From contig OU015541.1 in NCBI GenBank assembly GCA_907165065.1, positions 1,116,001 through 1,180,000 of the forward strand: a stretch of 64,000 bases of DNA. The letters run 5' to 3'. Position numbers and translations under genes: made by a program. Of this stretch, positions 18,716-41,865 are shown piece after piece. Position 1 is the first letter of the stretch, and each line of letters begins with the position of its first letter. The DNA is from Caprimulgus europaeus. Taxonomy: Eukaryota; Chordata; Aves; Caprimulgiformes; Caprimulgidae. The notes under the pieces are model-generated. The model was not told the origin of the DNA, made no database searches, and saw only the letters and a list, made by a program, of their open reading frames with translations.

Positions 18716-21700
18716 TCAGGGGAAAATCTGCAGTTCAAACTTGGGTGCCCACTCCAGCGCGCTCTTGACCACAGCCAGGGCAGCTGCCCCCAGCGCCACC
18801 GTCAGCCCCATCACCGCCAGCTTGACCAAGCGGTTGGTCCTCGGCTTTGTCAGGATGGATTTTGTCCGCTCCTCCGCTCGGAGCCGCTCCCTGAAGCGCT
18901 GCCTCAACACAGTGTCTGGTCTCTGCTGCACTGACGCCAACTCAAAGTCCTTAAAGGTGGAAGCCGCAGTTCTGCGAGAGAAGAAACAGGTCAGGGAGTG
19001 TCCCCAGCCCGGCCCTGGGACCGGCCTCCTGCCGGGGGCATGCACCGGACACACGGGCACTCACCGCTCAGCCTGCTGCTGCGCTGCCTCCCTGGCAAGT
19101 TTGGATGGTGGGAACTGGACAAAAAGGTCCCCAGCTCTGCTGATCAGAGTCTCGTAAGGAAGGTCCTGTGGGATCTGGGAGAGGAGGTGGTGCACAGAGG
19201 CCATGTCGCACTCGCACTCCAGAACTTCCTGCTCCCGGTACAGCACAATCTGCAGAGAGGAGCGAGACCGCTGAGGACAGCCAGGGAAGTGGAGACGACT
19301 CCTTGTTACTCACTTTGGAGTCAGAAAACACTTCACTTCCAGCTGAGAGGCTCGGGGACATGCTGCAGTGAAGCATTCCCCACCTGGGCAAAGCAGCACC
19401 AAACCCTCCCAAGACTCTGGGGCCGTGGAAAGCCCCTTTCCCAGCAGTTACCCCTGAGCACAGCATGCTACTGCCACGTCAGAGCTGTGGGCAGAACCTC
19501 AGCAGGGCTGGACTCTACGACTTGCCCTCAAACAGAGATTGGTTTGGACTTCCCGTAGGAGAAAGGGCAGATGGACACACAGTGAAGGGCTGCCCCAGCC
19601 AGGCTCCCCAGCACAGGAAAGCAAAGAAAACACCAGGGCACGCTGCCTCCACGGCACTGAACTGGAACAGCCTGCAGACCTGGACACCCCCAGGCTGCCC
19701 CGAGCAATCCTGGACCCCACCTGCCCTCCGCCATCACCAAGGACATCGCTGGCCTCGGGGTGTCCTGCAGAGTGGGGTGCAGCCAGGAACAGCAGCAGCA
19801 CTGGGTCTGCCAGCCCCACTCTGCAGCCCCAAAGTACCAGCACCTCACAACAGCTCAATTGATCCCACCACCACTCCGGCCAGTACCTACCACAGCGGCA
19901 AAATAAATGGGCATCAGCGGGTGGCACGCCAGGAAGAAGTCGTACAATCGCACCACGTGCCTGAAGTCGGACAGGACGTGCCCAAACCAGGTGATGAGCC
20001 AGCTGAGGGCAAAGATGGTGCCCACCTCCGCACTGCGCAGAGAGAAAGCGCTGTTAGGTCAGCGGCTTGGCCACGGCACTGACGTGCTCCTGGGTGACCC
20101 CTGCCCCACACCTCGGCGCTGGGGAGATAGACCTGGTTATTGGCAGAGCACTCAGAGCTCGGTCCACACCCAGGAACTGCACCTCTGATTCAACCCAAGG
20201 CACAGAACTACTCCTCTCATGTCCAGTGGGGTCCATGGTAAAGGTCTGAACAGTCTCCTTTCAGGAGAAGGTGAATGTGTGATGGACCACACACTGTCTG
20301 GCACGCTGACCTGAGGGCACCTCAAGCCCTGCAGCACAGTTAACTTTGCAGATTCCTTCCCACCCTAAAGGCTCACTGACTTCTGGGAGTTTCTAATCAA
20401 ACCTGGTACCCAAAGACATCCTGGACACGAAACCCAACAGAGACACTTGCCCAGAAAAGGACTCAGGACCAAACCTTCCCACTCACCTTCCTGCTTCAGC
20501 TTTAATCTGCCTGGGCTGCACTTGTGTGTCCCTACTGCACACCCTGGGAATCACCCCCAGAACTAGCAACAGACAAGGTGACACCAGCCACACCATGGCA
20601 TGGTGTCATGGTGAAGCAGTTGTGGCAGCTTTGTATGTCACCATCTGCAACCCCCAGCCTTTCCAACGTGGACTGCAGAGCACTGGGGTGAGGATGGCAC
20701 CATGTAAGAGCCCTCAAGACCGGCAGCAGAGGTTTGGGTCTGCTTGGAAGCAGAGTGCCACATGGCTTTGGACTGTCACCATGAGCTGTGGGTCAGCTGT
20801 TGACTCACTCTGAAGAAGCCACTGTGGTGCTGGTGCAATGAACAGTAACAGGAGAGCGGCAGGGGAGAGCTAGGAGGCTCTGAGGGAAGGTCTGCGTACC
20901 TCTGCATGAAGTCATGCAGCCTGGGGTTCACCTGGTCTATGATGGGCATCAGGTAATTTAAGATGTGCTTGGTATTATCCATCGTTGGGTCCATAAAATC
21001 CCTGGGGAAAGGTTGGAAAGAAGCTCTGTCAAGCACCCACGTCGGCGAGCTCTCCCTCCAGGGAGGCAGCCAGGAGGTAAATAACCGTACTTGCAATCAA
21101 CAGCTTTGCTGGCAGGGTGGCCCCCAGCCCCAGGGGATCCTATTTGGGACACACAGGGCTGATCTGCACAGCAAACCCAGGCCCAGACAGTCACACTGCT
21201 GTCAGCTGACACTTCTTATTTGGCTGCAGTGCCTGTGTGAACCGTAAAGCCCTTCCAGCTCCCAAAGCCCAACTCCTGGTCTGGGAGAGGAGGGAGAATC
21301 CCTCCAAACCACTCCCCAGCTGAAGCCCTGTTCTCATTTCAGTGCACAGAGGAGAGTTGCTTGACCTGGGGCTGAGGACACTGGTGGTGCAGAGGACACT
21401 GCCCAGGGCTGTGTCAGGTTCAGTGGGAGGCACCGTGCTGAGCCAGCCCCCCGGAGCCGCAGAGGCCCCGGCAGCCAGGGCAGTGAGTGATGAATAATGC
21501 AGGTGCTTTGGCTGCTTCAGCTCCAAGGGATGCTACAAATTAAGTGACAGCCTCCAATTATCCCTTCCCCAGAGGGCAACTCCCTGCAAAGCCACATGCT
21601 ATTGTGTGGAGGAGGCTGAGGGGAGACCTTCTGGCTCTGTCCAGCTCCCTGCAAGGAGGGTGCAGAGAGGTGGGGGTGGGTCTGTTCAACCAAGGGACAA

Positions 21701-24700
21701 GGGACAGGACAAGAGGAAATGGGCTCCAGTTGTGGCCAGGGCAGCTGAGATGGGATGTGAGGAAGAATTTCTTTGCTGAAAGGGTTCTGAGGCATTGGAA
21801 GGGGTTGCCCAGGGCAGTGGTGGAGTCCCCATCCCTGGAGGGATTGAAGAGTCGTGTAGACACAGTGCTAAGGGACATGGGTCAGTGGGGACTGGTCAGT
21901 GTTGGGTTCATGGTTGGACTCGATGAGCTCAAAGGGCTTTTCCAGTGGAGGTGGTTCTGGGACTGTGTGTGCTCACACTGTTCTCACAGCACTCTGGGTA
22001 CAGATGTGACACACTGGCCTTAACCCCAGGCTCTGCCTTCCAGGCTCCCCTGCTGTGGGACAGCCCAGCCCCATCTGCCGTGGTTCCCTGCAGGCAGAGC
22101 TGTCCCCACAGCCTGAGGACACCCAGGCGGCTCCTCTGCCCCCACCCAGCCCGGCGAGTACCTGAGATGATGCGTCGAGAGCTTCTCCACCAGCGCTGTG
22201 GCCAGTCTGTCCCCCAGCACCAGCAGGAAGGTGACCACGATGTCATGGTAGCCCTGGTAGTAGTGCAGCTGGGGGTTACGCTTGAGGACATGGAGGATAA
22301 TATCGATGAGCTCCTCCTGCAAACCTTCCCTCTGGTCATCTGGCATCCCTGTGGGGACAGGACCAGCCAGCAGTGGGACAGGCTGTGTCACCTACCGCTG
22401 CCTGCCACGGCAGCGAGCGTGGCTGCGGTATGCAAGGAGAGGACCTGTGCATTCACCAACCTGCCAGGTCCCAAGGGATGTGGTGCAAAGGGGAGGGAGG
22501 TAAAACTAGCAGAAAAAAATATGTACTATCCCCCAAAATATCCCCCCAAAACCCTGATGGCCCAGGGGAAGTGGTCAGTTGTTTGATCTTCGGAGCTGCA
22601 GGGCCCCTGCCTGTGAGGGAGTCACCATGGAGCACAGAACAGGGCTCGGTGCTGTCCGTGCAGTGCTGTGAGGAGAGAACTGTGCTGCACACCCAGCGCT
22701 GCCGAGGACATCTGAATCATTTCTGATTTCCCAGCGGTTCTTCAGAAAAGGAACCAGGACACCACTTCCACAGAAACTGTGCCAGCTGCCTCAGATGGCG
22801 AGGCCTCCATCACCACAGCTTTGTACTGGTCCCCTGCTAATGACATGTGTTTAGGGACAGGATGTCACAGGAAAAACACTGCTCCTGCCACGCACAGCTG
22901 CAGTTGGTTTCTGGCAGTCCCTGTCAACAGATCAAATGCCCAAAGGCCAAGCAGAAAGTCCCAGTGGAGACCCTGCAATGACAAAGTTCTCCTTTTCCCC
23001 TGCTTCACTAACGAGTCTAAAAATAGGCAGGAGCTGCCATTCAAGGGCAAAAAAATCCATCCTAGCAGATCCTTCAGGAATCAGCCTGGCACCCAGTGTC
23101 CACCCTGGACAGGGGATCAGAGCCCATCAGCTGCTCACGCAAAATAAAGGCAGCAGAAGCAGGAAGGGGTCGTGGCCAGAAGCGAGGAGGCTCCGCAGAG
23201 TTCCACAGCTGCTGGATTAGATGTTTTATAAATAGCACAACAAGGCACCAGCCACCCACCAAAACTAAACCACTGCAAAAACATTCTGCTTCTAAAGGTT
23301 CAGAGTTCTCTTCCATTTGGTGTGGGAACCCCATTTTGAGACTGACAAATTTGTCTTCCATGCCCCTGAGCTCGCCCACTATCTAAAATGAACAGAAGCA
23401 AAGGGCACATTTCTCAAGAACTGCACCCCCTCAGGTGAGGGGCACACAGGATCCCGTCCTCCCTGCACTGCAGCTTTTGCATGGTACCTGTCTGCTGGCA
23501 GAGGGGCTCAGCAGGGCACAGGGAAGCGCTAATGTTGGAAGAACCACATGAAAAACCAGCTGCAGCACAGGCAGCTGATGGAAACCGATAGCACAGAGCA
23601 GCTCCACTGCACGAAGCAGCCGCTGTCAGCTCACAAGGAAAAGGCTCCCTACAGGCCAGGCTCTGGGGGCAGCGGAGCTCTCACCTGCTGCAACCCCCTG
23701 GAGCCTGAGCCCGGAGGAGCCCCAGGGCACAGAGCTGCCCCGCAGAGCGGGACGGGGAGAATCCCCTCTCACCTGGTGGGAAGCGGCGCAGGGATCGCCG
23801 CACGTCCAGCAGCACTTGCTGGTAATCTTTGTTGTCCTCTCGCAGCTCCTTTCTTGCTGGGAAAAGAGGAACAGGATTAACAGCGAGTGGTGCAGAGCTG
23901 CTGGGGAGGGAGGAGCGAGGGAGCCGGGAGAAACCCCGCTGAAGGCAGGAGGACAGGGCTGCACACACAGACACCCCACCCCACCCCACGTCCCTTTTTC
24001 TGTCCGTCACAGGCCAGCCCCGGCCCCTCACTCGCCCCACACATTCTGACACCAACAGCACTTCAGCAGGAGGAAACAGGACTGTTATTTCTTTGAACAA
24101 GGTGTGTGAAGCAGACACCGCTCCCAGCGTTCCTGCAAACACCTCTGCTCCACAGTTCTGATGTGGACAGCAGCAGCAGCAAGGCCTGACACGCTGCAGA
24201 TACCGTGAAGAATAGCTTCTTAAATAGGAATAACTCAGAAGAAAAGCCCACCCACGGGTGGCTAAGACAGCTAAAACAGAAGAGAAAAGAATTTGCTGGC
24301 CCACTAAACTATCTATGTGAGCATGTGAAATTAAATGTTGTCTTCCAGCAGCTCTGATCCACTTGATAACCGAGCTCCTGACGTGGGGACACACCTCTGA
24401 ACGGCCACAGAGTTGGAACAACAACAGAATCTGTCCTGGGGACAGTGACTGTGAGAGCTTCAGGACCTGGAGCTCCTGCACTGCTAAGGTTTAAAACCTT
24501 AAAAAAAAAACCCCTTAAAACCCAGGCAGGTCCCTCCTCACCTGCCCTGGCTCTGCTCTGACCAAACACCTCACGGTGCTTCACACCACAAACAATCCAT
24601 GCTGGAACAGACACCTTGGAAGGGTTTTGGCCAAACCAGGGCTCAGCAAAAATGAAGCCTGATACTTTGTGCTGCAGTTGAACTTAGATCTGAGCCAGCT

Positions 24701-27507
24701 CCCCCCTCGGGGCTGCACCAGCCGCATCCAAAGCAAACTGACTTCCACTGCTGGCACTAAGGACAGCAAGATCCTCCCAGCACCAGGGAAATGGTGTTTT
24801 TATGGAGTCTCATATTCCCAGACCCGTCACTGATGGGCAGCCCAGCGCGTGAGCTGCGGCGCTCCCGCTGCAGCCAGTCCCTGCTGCACAGCGCGGGGGG
24901 AAACGCGGCAGCGCCCGCCGGGAACGGGCGGGTCAGGGAGCGCGTGCGGGGATCACCCAGGGCTGCCCCGTACCTGGAAGGGGGGCCAGGTCCTCCACGT
25001 TCACACTGAGCAGCTTCGGCCACACCTGGCAGCGAATCTCGTCCGTCAGGAGCCCCCCCTCGCTGATCGCCATCCGCCGGAGCGCGGCCACGTCGATGGG
25101 GTCGCTGCTCAGAGCCTGATGAATTTCTGCCACTTTTCTTTCCTTCTTCGAGTCAGAGTCTGTGAGGAGAGCACAGAGCACAGAGCTCGCTGAGAGGCCA
25201 GGCCCGCGCACGGGGGGCAGCAGGGAAGCATCGAGGGGGGCAAAACGCACCGGCAGCGACGTCACCTGCGCAGCAGGGAGATGACACGGGACAGTCGGAA
25301 CGTGTCCTGTCAGGACAGACCGGGGGTGACCCCAGGGGGTGACCCACCAGCTGACTGTCCCCATCTCCACAGGCTCAGCACCGGGGGCACCTCACAGCTT
25401 GCAGGGCATCCCCACCACCTCCACACTGGTCCCAGCCTGGGAAGCAGCTGCTGCTCCTGACACAGGAGCCGCTGCCTGAGCGGATCCCTCGCCCTCAGCT
25501 CCCACAGCCCCCAACAGGTCACAGCTCTGTTTGGGACAGTGACAGCCCTGCAAAGCCATCCTGCAACTGTCTGCTCTGTGAGGCAGCTGCCAGCTCAGCT
25601 GCCAAGTGTTTCCTCCTCAGACCAGGACTTTGTGCTCCTACTGCCTCCTGGATGCAGCTGCCCTAGGAAGAAGCCTGAGCGTTTCCACTGACAGCAACAC
25701 TCCCCAGGAAGAGCAGGACCACAGCAGGTGGAGGAATCAGGAGCTCACTGACCTCACTCCTGACAAACACAGCTCACCAGCTGCCACCACCAAACACAGA
25801 CGAACGGGGGAGGCAGGAAGGGGACAACAGGCAAAGCAGGCGGCGGTGCCCTGGACTCGGGGGGGTTAAACGCACTTACGGGCCAGGAGAGCGCTTCCCG
25901 GGGAGCTGGGACGTGACACTGTGTCACACCACATCCTGGGGTCTGCCACTGAGGAAGGAGAGAGGCGGCTGAGAGCCACCCAGTGTGCCACCAGAGCAGA
26001 GGGGTTCCCAGTAAGAAGGATTTGCTGGAGCTGGGCGGCCTCCCAGCAGGGCTGGAGCGCAGGATGAGGCCGCAAACGCTGCCTTTACTGAGAGGTTTTT
26101 CTAACAGATCCAACTGCTTTTGGGATCCAAGTGGGACTCGTCTGATAAGGGACGTGGCCAAATAGGATTTGGGGTGGGAGGAATTAAAAGAATCCTGATG
26201 GAGAAACAGCTGTTTCTCAAGGCCCCACCCACCCCGCAGCAACTCGGGAGCGTGTCCCTCTGCCCACGTGGCAGCTCCGGTGTCTCGGTGCTGCCCCGGC
26301 CCCTCTCAGACACACAGACGTTAAGTAGGTCACGCAGTGGATGCTGTCCCTTCTCCAAGTGCCCTTTTTAAGCACTTTTTGGGTGAAAACAAACCCTAGA
26401 GGCTCTGACGGATCTCCAACTCCCCTCCACCGAGTTCCTGGTAACGTTAAAGCTCCTCACGCTCACCCAGTGACCACAATTTCCTTTTATTTTCTTTCCC
26501 ATCCCTTGTGCAAGCAAAGTTATTTGCACAGGAACAGAACAGCTCCGCTCAGAAACCGGTTCCCTGCCCCCTGCGACAGGCCGACACCGGGCGGCGACAG
26601 AGGGAGGCCGCGGGGAGGCGGAGCCAGAGCCTGCGGGAGAAGAAACTCCTGTTGACAGGCAAAGAAACCCCGGAGTTGGGAGAAGGAAGGAGGGTTCGGC
26701 TGAGCCTGACGGGCAAACACCCCCCCGTTCTCCCCGCCCAGACGCACAGCGGACGGGGCTGCAAGCGTTAAAAAAAGTCTCGTGTTTCACGAGTTCATCC
26801 GTGCACCCAAAAACCCTTTTTCCCGCACCCACAAACCCGTAACTCGCCGCACTGGTTACATTTGAAAGAGATGGAAACAGGAGCGCAGAGCGCAGGGACT
26901 TATCCCACCGTGACCCAGACGGTACCGTCAGGAAACGGCCACCCGCCCGGCGGAGAGACCAGCGCCCGGCGCAGCGCTCACGGCCAGGCCCCAGGCAGGA
27001 CACCCGCTGCCTGCGGAGAACGCCGAGGGCTGGCCGGTTCCGGAGCGGGGAGCCGCCCCCCGCGTTCCCAGCGGCTGGAGCATGGCACGGGCACCGGGCA
27101 CCGGCACTTACACAGCGCCTGGCGAGGCCGGGCCGGCCCCGGTGCCGCCGCAGATCCCCCCGGTGACTGTCCCCGGAAAAGCGAAGCGCAAGGGCCCGGC
27201 CCGGGGTCAGGCAGCGACCGAACCGCAGACGCCGCTGCTCCGTAGCCTGGCGGGGCAGCCCGGGAGGGGGGAGCCGAGCGGAGGGTTCGGGCCCCCAGGG
27301 ACCCCCGGGCCGGGCCCCGCCCGCCTCCCGCCGGGGCGGCTCCGAGCTCCGCCCCGCCGCTAGGGGGCGCCGCCGCACCTGCAGGGGGCGCTCCAGCCCC
27401 CACCCGCCTCACAGGAACCGTCACCCCCCACCCGCCCGCTCACTAGGCCCGGCCCGGTCCGTACCGTGTCCGCCGACGCCGTTGCGCAGCGGGCTCCGCC
27501 GGCCCAT
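18716..27507 (-). CDS. TBC1D20: TBC1D20, TBC-domain Rab GTPase-activating protein
   Basis: Eight exons: 27465-27507, 24974-25159, 23773-23856, 22162-22348, 20900-21001, 19891-20032, 19065-19249, 18716-18971. All have GT-AG ends and join to 1185 nt, 394 aa. The TBC domain carries the two catalytic fingers: DVRR with Arg97 (IxxDxxR motif) and YYQG with Gln136. A hydrophobic helix at about residues 358-378 near the C-terminus anchors it in the ER. Known family role: GAP for RAB1, with an effect on RAB18, in ER-Golgi traffic, autophagosome maturation and lens and testis development (human loss causes Warburg Micro syndrome). Residues from KVAEIHQAL onward are very close to human; the first 22 or so are diverged and shorter, from a 43-nt coding first exon. 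A CR1 copy sits in the intron between 21001 and 22162. Confidence 0.97.
21688..21968 (+). mobile_element. CR1 LINE 3' fragment, sense on plus
   Basis: Encodes the end of CR1 ORF2 ([20 protein letters not shown]), in frame for about 80 codons, then a short 3' tail. It lies antisense to TBC1D20 in its fourth intron. Confidence 0.9.
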
Positions 27508-27790
27508 GTTCCCAGGCGCTGCGGCGCATACCGGGCCGGAGACCGGGCCGGGGCTCCGCGCTCCCCGCACCGTCCGGTCCGGTCCCGTCCCGCCCGCTCC
27601 CCCGCCCCTCCGCCAGCGGCGCGCGCGCAGCACGTCACAGCGCCCCAGTGCGCAGGCGCAGCTCCGTGTAGGCGGATCACGTGGGCAGAGGGGCGCAGCT
27701 GCGCATGCGCAGAGCGCGCAGCACGTGTTAGCCGGTCAGCGCGCGCGACGGCGGTTTCGAGGTTTTTATACCAAAAAAACCCCCCCAAAA
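27508..27790 (-). promoter_or_regulatory. TBC1D20: TBC1D20 CpG-island promoter
   Basis: Upstream of the ATG at 27507 lie two NRF1 palindromes, TGCGCAGGCGCA (27649-27660) and TGCGCATGCGCA (27700-27711), an E-box CACGTG (27678-27683) and a CRE-like CACGTCA near 27631. There is no TATA box. This is a typical housekeeping promoter. A tract of A and C runs at about 27770-27800 marks its upstream edge. Confidence 0.75.
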
Positions 27791-28759
27791 CAAACAAAAA
27801 ACCGCAGAGAGCCGCGCGCGCAGCCCCGTAACACACCCACCGCCGGGCAGCACCCCCGCCCCGTTACAACCCCCCCCGGGATCCCCTGGCAGAGCTGAGC
27901 CTGCCCCACGCTGCCCCCGAGGGCTTGTCCCTGCCGGAGCAGCGAGCACCGGGGTCTGCACCCGCCCTGAAATAACAGCAACGTCGGGGTTAAACGTCCC
28001 CTCCCCTCACAACCTCCTGCACACACCAGCTGCAATTTGTCCTACGGGGTGTGTTTACATCAGGGGACATCAAGGTCACAGCCACCACGGTCCAACTTAC
28101 ACATCATTTGGGGAGAGAAGAGGTCAAGTGCAATAAACTCCCGCTGGATGAGGCCATGGAGAAAGCTGCCCCCTGTGACAAACCTCCCGGTGAGCCCCAG
28201 AACGCTGCCACTGCACCTTCTCCTGCCCCGCTTCCCTTCCGTCAGCTTAGCCCAGCCCACGCGCTCCATCCTACCCTGAAAATCAACCGAGGAACATGAA
28301 AGCAGGCGGCCATCGCCCCAGAGAAGAGCAAAGGAGGGAGGGACGCTCAGAGGACACCCGGGAGCTGAAGGCCAAGGCTCCAGCACTGGCTGAGGATGGT
28401 GAAAGGCACTCGGTGCCCAGGACAAGCGACTGCTGCGATGGCTTTAGGCTGGGAGGTGCCATTGTGCTTCCAGCCCCACAAATGGCATGGGACTGAAAAC
28501 AAATCATTGAAATCTAATTAATGGCAACAAACACACAAAATTTTTCTAAGGATTAGTTTATCATCTCCACTCCCCATCCATGGAGGCTGAGACAGAAGAG
28601 AAGGGATTTTTGGTTTTATGGCAAAAGCTCCTTCTCTCAGGAGCCACTCAGGTTTGTGCAGGGTGTGTGTGAGGGGGTCACGGCCTCCCCAGTACACCTG
28701 GGAGTATCAGAGCATTCCACTGCCCTGGGGAGGCCTCTACACAGGGAACTTCAATCTAA
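27791..28759. other. Intergenic spacer between TBC1D20 and CSNK2A1
   Basis: The spacer holds no recognisable exon. The two genes are transcribed in the same direction, so CSNK2A1 ends about 1 kb upstream of the TBC1D20 promoter. Confidence 0.6.
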
Positions 28760-29966
28760 CCTCCATAAATAAAACCAAATGTTTATTTACACCAAAGAAT
28801 TCCAACACTGGATCTTTCACATATGAAGGACAAAGTATATATACACAGCAAGGGGTAGCAGGGCTGTAACAAGGGTGCTTTTCCGTTGTCAATGATAATA
28901 TTTGTCCACAATTACTGATCTACCATTTCAGTTTAAGTTAAGGTCTGCTCGCTCCTTCCTCTCAGTGCATATGTACAGGACTGTGAGGTAACTGGTATTC
29001 TCACCACATGGCACGTGAGGGAGGGGACGCTGGGTGAAGATGTGATATCGAACTTGGCGCAGTCTGATTTTTCCAGCTTTAAGTAGCCACCAGCTTGAAA
29101 AACCTACATAAACAAATTTAAAAACAAGATACCCAATAACAAACTAATTCCAGAGATCCAAGCCAAGCCGGGGCAGGAAGAACCCTCCATGAGAAAGGGG
29201 CTGATCAGAGCACGGCTCACTCTGCAGAAGAGCCTCTCTCAGGAAGTGGCAAGGACTCCAATCGGATCAGTAACCTCATCTTTTAAGACTAAAATTACAT
29301 GCAAGGAGGTGAGTTGGCATTCTGGCTCCTAGGGAGACATGATTCAATCCAATTAGGGTTCAGACATTATCTGCATTTACTCCTTCTAAGCTTATACCCC
29401 CTCTCCATACTGGAACTGTCTCCTCAGTGCCCCCTGGGACACGGGGGTAACTGGAGTGGTACTTTAACAATCCCCTCCCCTGCCTCACGAAGACTTGGCT
29501 GGGTAGTCTCTGGAGAACAGCACAATCCCCCAGGGTGGAGGCTGGTGGAGGAGTAATGGTGGGAACATGAAGAGAAGAGATTTCCAGCAGGATGCAAGAG
29601 CTTGGAAATGCTGTTGATTCATTTTTGTTCTTAAATGAAGAGTACTTTTTTTTTTTTTAAGGGGGGGAGAAAAAAAACAAAACCAAACCAACTGTCCAAG
29701 AAATTTTCCATCTGTGGGTATTGTCAGGGAGTCCCCTGAGTTACGAAAAGTTCAAGTAAAAAAAGAAAAATCAGCCTATAATAATTTTTTGTATATAATG
29801 ACTGAACTACTATAAATCCACAAGCAACAGTTCAGACACGGTGCCTCCAAAGCGTTCATCCCCTCCCTTCCCCTGCCAGGCACGAGCTGCGTCCTGAGGA
29901 GAGGTGGAGGGGGAAACCTCTTCCCCACCTGACTCAGCTCAGGCAGCAGGAGACAGGAGCCCATCA
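28760..29966 (-). other. CSNK2A1: CSNK2A1 3' UTR
   Basis: The UTR runs from the TAG at 29967-29969 to a minus-strand AATAAA at 28782-28787. An A-rich tract (plus-strand T run at about 29646-29658) lies inside. Other AT-rich sequence continues to about 28500, so longer forms are possible. Confidence 0.55.
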
Positions 29967-39081
<9,115 letters not shown>

Positions 39082-39181
39082 ATCAGACAGGTTGGCAGGT
39101 GGAAAATGATGAGATGGCTGAAATCAGAGACAACTCCAACTGCAAAGCTGGACAGAGGATAAAGGCCTCAGATTCTTCCAC
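39082..39181 (-). other. CSNK2A1: CSNK2A1 5' UTR part of exon 2
   Basis: The coding exon extends upstream to an acceptor CTCTCTGCAG at 39182-39191, giving a 100-nt leader in this exon. Confidence 0.65.
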
Positions 39182-41811
39182 CTGCAGAGAGAAAATAAAC
39201 CAGAGGTTAAAATCGCAAGATACTATAAAAATATTTAAGTTAATCATTAAAAGCTGCTGAGAAGGAGAGGCTGGAGCCCAGCCCCAGGCCTGGGATCCTT
39301 CGTCAGAGCTTGAAAACAATTTCCCTGCTCTCCCTCCCACAGGACGGGACCACTTGGCCCTGACAGCAAAAGCAACACCCCCGCCCCACCCTGCAACTTT
39401 CAGCATGTGGCGTCACACAGAGAACTCCCAAAGGGGAGGACATGCAAGGTGCTCTGGAGCTGCAGGCAGACCCTTCCTTTCAGCTCCAGAGTGACAGCAC
39501 CGGCCATCAGCTGCTGTCCCTCCCCACCCAGGAGGAAGTCTGGTGCCATCCCACGTAACCAGAACACTCCACTCGCTCGGGGACACAACCATCGCCTCTT
39601 GCAAGGCACCAATGAATGATGCAGCGAATAAATGGTGCTGCAAACAGAGCTGCCAGACCAACAAGGTCACCTGCACCACCTCAGTTAGGCACTTTCTGAA
39701 GTTTCAACTTCTAGAAACACCATTTTCACTTAAATCAGGACTTTGGGATTTACTTGCAGTTCTTAAAAGGATTCACGTGCTCGCACACAAATGTTTGTGT
39801 GGCTTCACTGATCCATTCTGTGGAAGGAAAATCCCTGAACTGATTGATCCACCACTCCCCTGTCCCCTCTGTCTGCTGGGAAATGCAGGTACCAACCCAA
39901 GAGCCCCCGAGCACAGCCAGGCCCCTCAGCTCAGGGGCAGGGAAATCCAGACACCGCATCAGAGCGACACATCCACAGCTCTGACAGCATCTCAGCACGT
40001 GCACCCGCGGCTGCTCTCCCCACAAAGGTAAAACTGAAATATATCCACCTGAAAGCAGCACCAGGACCACAGCACTACCTGAAGGGGAGAAAACTGCTGA
40101 AGTCTGAACACCACACTCAGAATTTTCATTGTACATTTTTCCCCAATTTCCTCATTTTCTTTGCTACTCTGTCCACACCCTCCTGCACAGACACCTCCCC
40201 CCATCACCTCACAGGTACCTGCTACACAGAACCCAGCACCCACCTGGGAGGCAGCAAGACCTCCAGAGCAGGCAGCCTCTGCCTCTGCCTCTGGGCTCAC
40301 TTCAGGGAAAAAGCAGCCCCGTGCTGTACAATGCAATTAAGTCCCAGCTCAGACAACAGCCTCCTCCAGGAGATGTAGGACATTTAGTGATAAGCTACAC
40401 CCACACTAATTAGACTGAGTAAAAGTACATCCCTAACTATCACTGAGATAAGAAAGGACATCAGGAAGATCCATCCCACAGAGGCCAGTCACTGCAAACC
40501 ACTGAGGGATTAAATGGCTTGAGGGTGCTCAGAAGAATTCAGGACAAACTGAGGTGGCCAGGACGGCTCTGATGGGATGGGGCCCCAGCTCTGGTCACTG
40601 TTTTCTGTAGTCAAGACATTAAATCCAACTGCCCAAAAGACAGCAGCATCTGTGCTGGGTTATGATACTTTAGCCAAACACAAAAGGAAAATTCTGCTGC
40701 AGTGGTCTAAAGATGTTTCTTTGCATTCTCCTTGCCCAAAGGATTTGGTAAGAACCTCCACTTCTTCCTCCTTACAATGGGATTTTTGCAAAACTTCAGT
40801 TTTATCACTATTGAGACTAGTCAAAATAACTCAAAAGAAGCTTACTGTACGTCAGCAACAAATACTCTGATTTCTCAATAGTGAAGACAACAGTAACTTG
40901 CTGAAGTTTTATATCAGTATTGTCCTCTCTAAATTCAAAGTAGTGCCTTTGCACCTCTCAGACCTTCCACAAGTGAAAGCTGACACGTTTTTAAACGTTT
41001 CAACACAAGAATGTGAGCTTTCAAAGTAACTCTCAAGGAAGGAACCTGTAGGGGAGCATGAAGGAGTATTGTTTGGTGAGCAGCACGTGGCAGAGACTAC
41101 ACAGCCCTGCCCCCCATCAGCGGGCAGTGCTACAACCTAAACGAGCACTATGGATTTATTTCCTATGCTGGTCTTATCCCTTCACAGAAAACAGGCAACT
41201 GTCAGACTGCAGGAGGACATAACAGCCCCATTAATCAGAAAGACCTAGAAATCTGCTCAGAGCAGTTAGCTTAGACTATCAGGATGCATCACACCAGAAG
41301 AAAATTCCAGAAGTGAAACCCTGCTCTATCAGCAGTGTCCTGTCGTTTATTCGAGGCCTGCACTACTTCACTCTGCTCCCAGGACCACAGCAAGGAACAA
41401 CGGGCCCCAAGGCAGTGGAGGACCTGGGGGACACAGGTCTGACGTCCTTCACTGTGTCACAAAACAACCAGCAGCTGGTTCTGCAGAGGCACAAACGTAC
41501 GTGAGGTCCCTCGCCAGCGTGGACGGAGCCTCCTCAGGTGCTGCAGACCCTGCCAGCCTGGGTTATTTTTTGACCTACTGACACACAAACGGTGCTGGAG
41601 GCAGCTCCAGGTAGAGAGGGTTGCAGAAATCCAGCCCTGAGGTTGAAAAGGGGCACGACACTGTTCCAGAGTCCACGAGAGAGCTGTGACCAAGGCCTCA
41701 GCCCAGCACAGGAAGGACGGGGCGCTCCAGCCGGGTGTGCAGCTAACGCAGGAGTACGAGCATTACTGGGGAAAAAAAAGTCCATTCCTGGACAAAATGT
41801 TAGTCCTCTAA

Positions 41812-41865
41812 CAACATACACCTTCAGAACAACATACACCTTCAGAACAACATACACCTTCAGAA
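41812..41865. repeat. 18-bp tandem repeat, three copies
   Basis: Three identical copies of ACAACATACACCTTCAGA in tandem within CSNK2A1 intron 1. It is small and of no evident function. Confidence 0.9.

Noticed and set aside
26368-27378. 336-aa minus-strand ORF upstream of TBC1D20 exon 2
   Set aside because: It falls in TBC1D20 intron 1 with CpG-island composition; real TBC1D20 exons on either side splice in phase without it.
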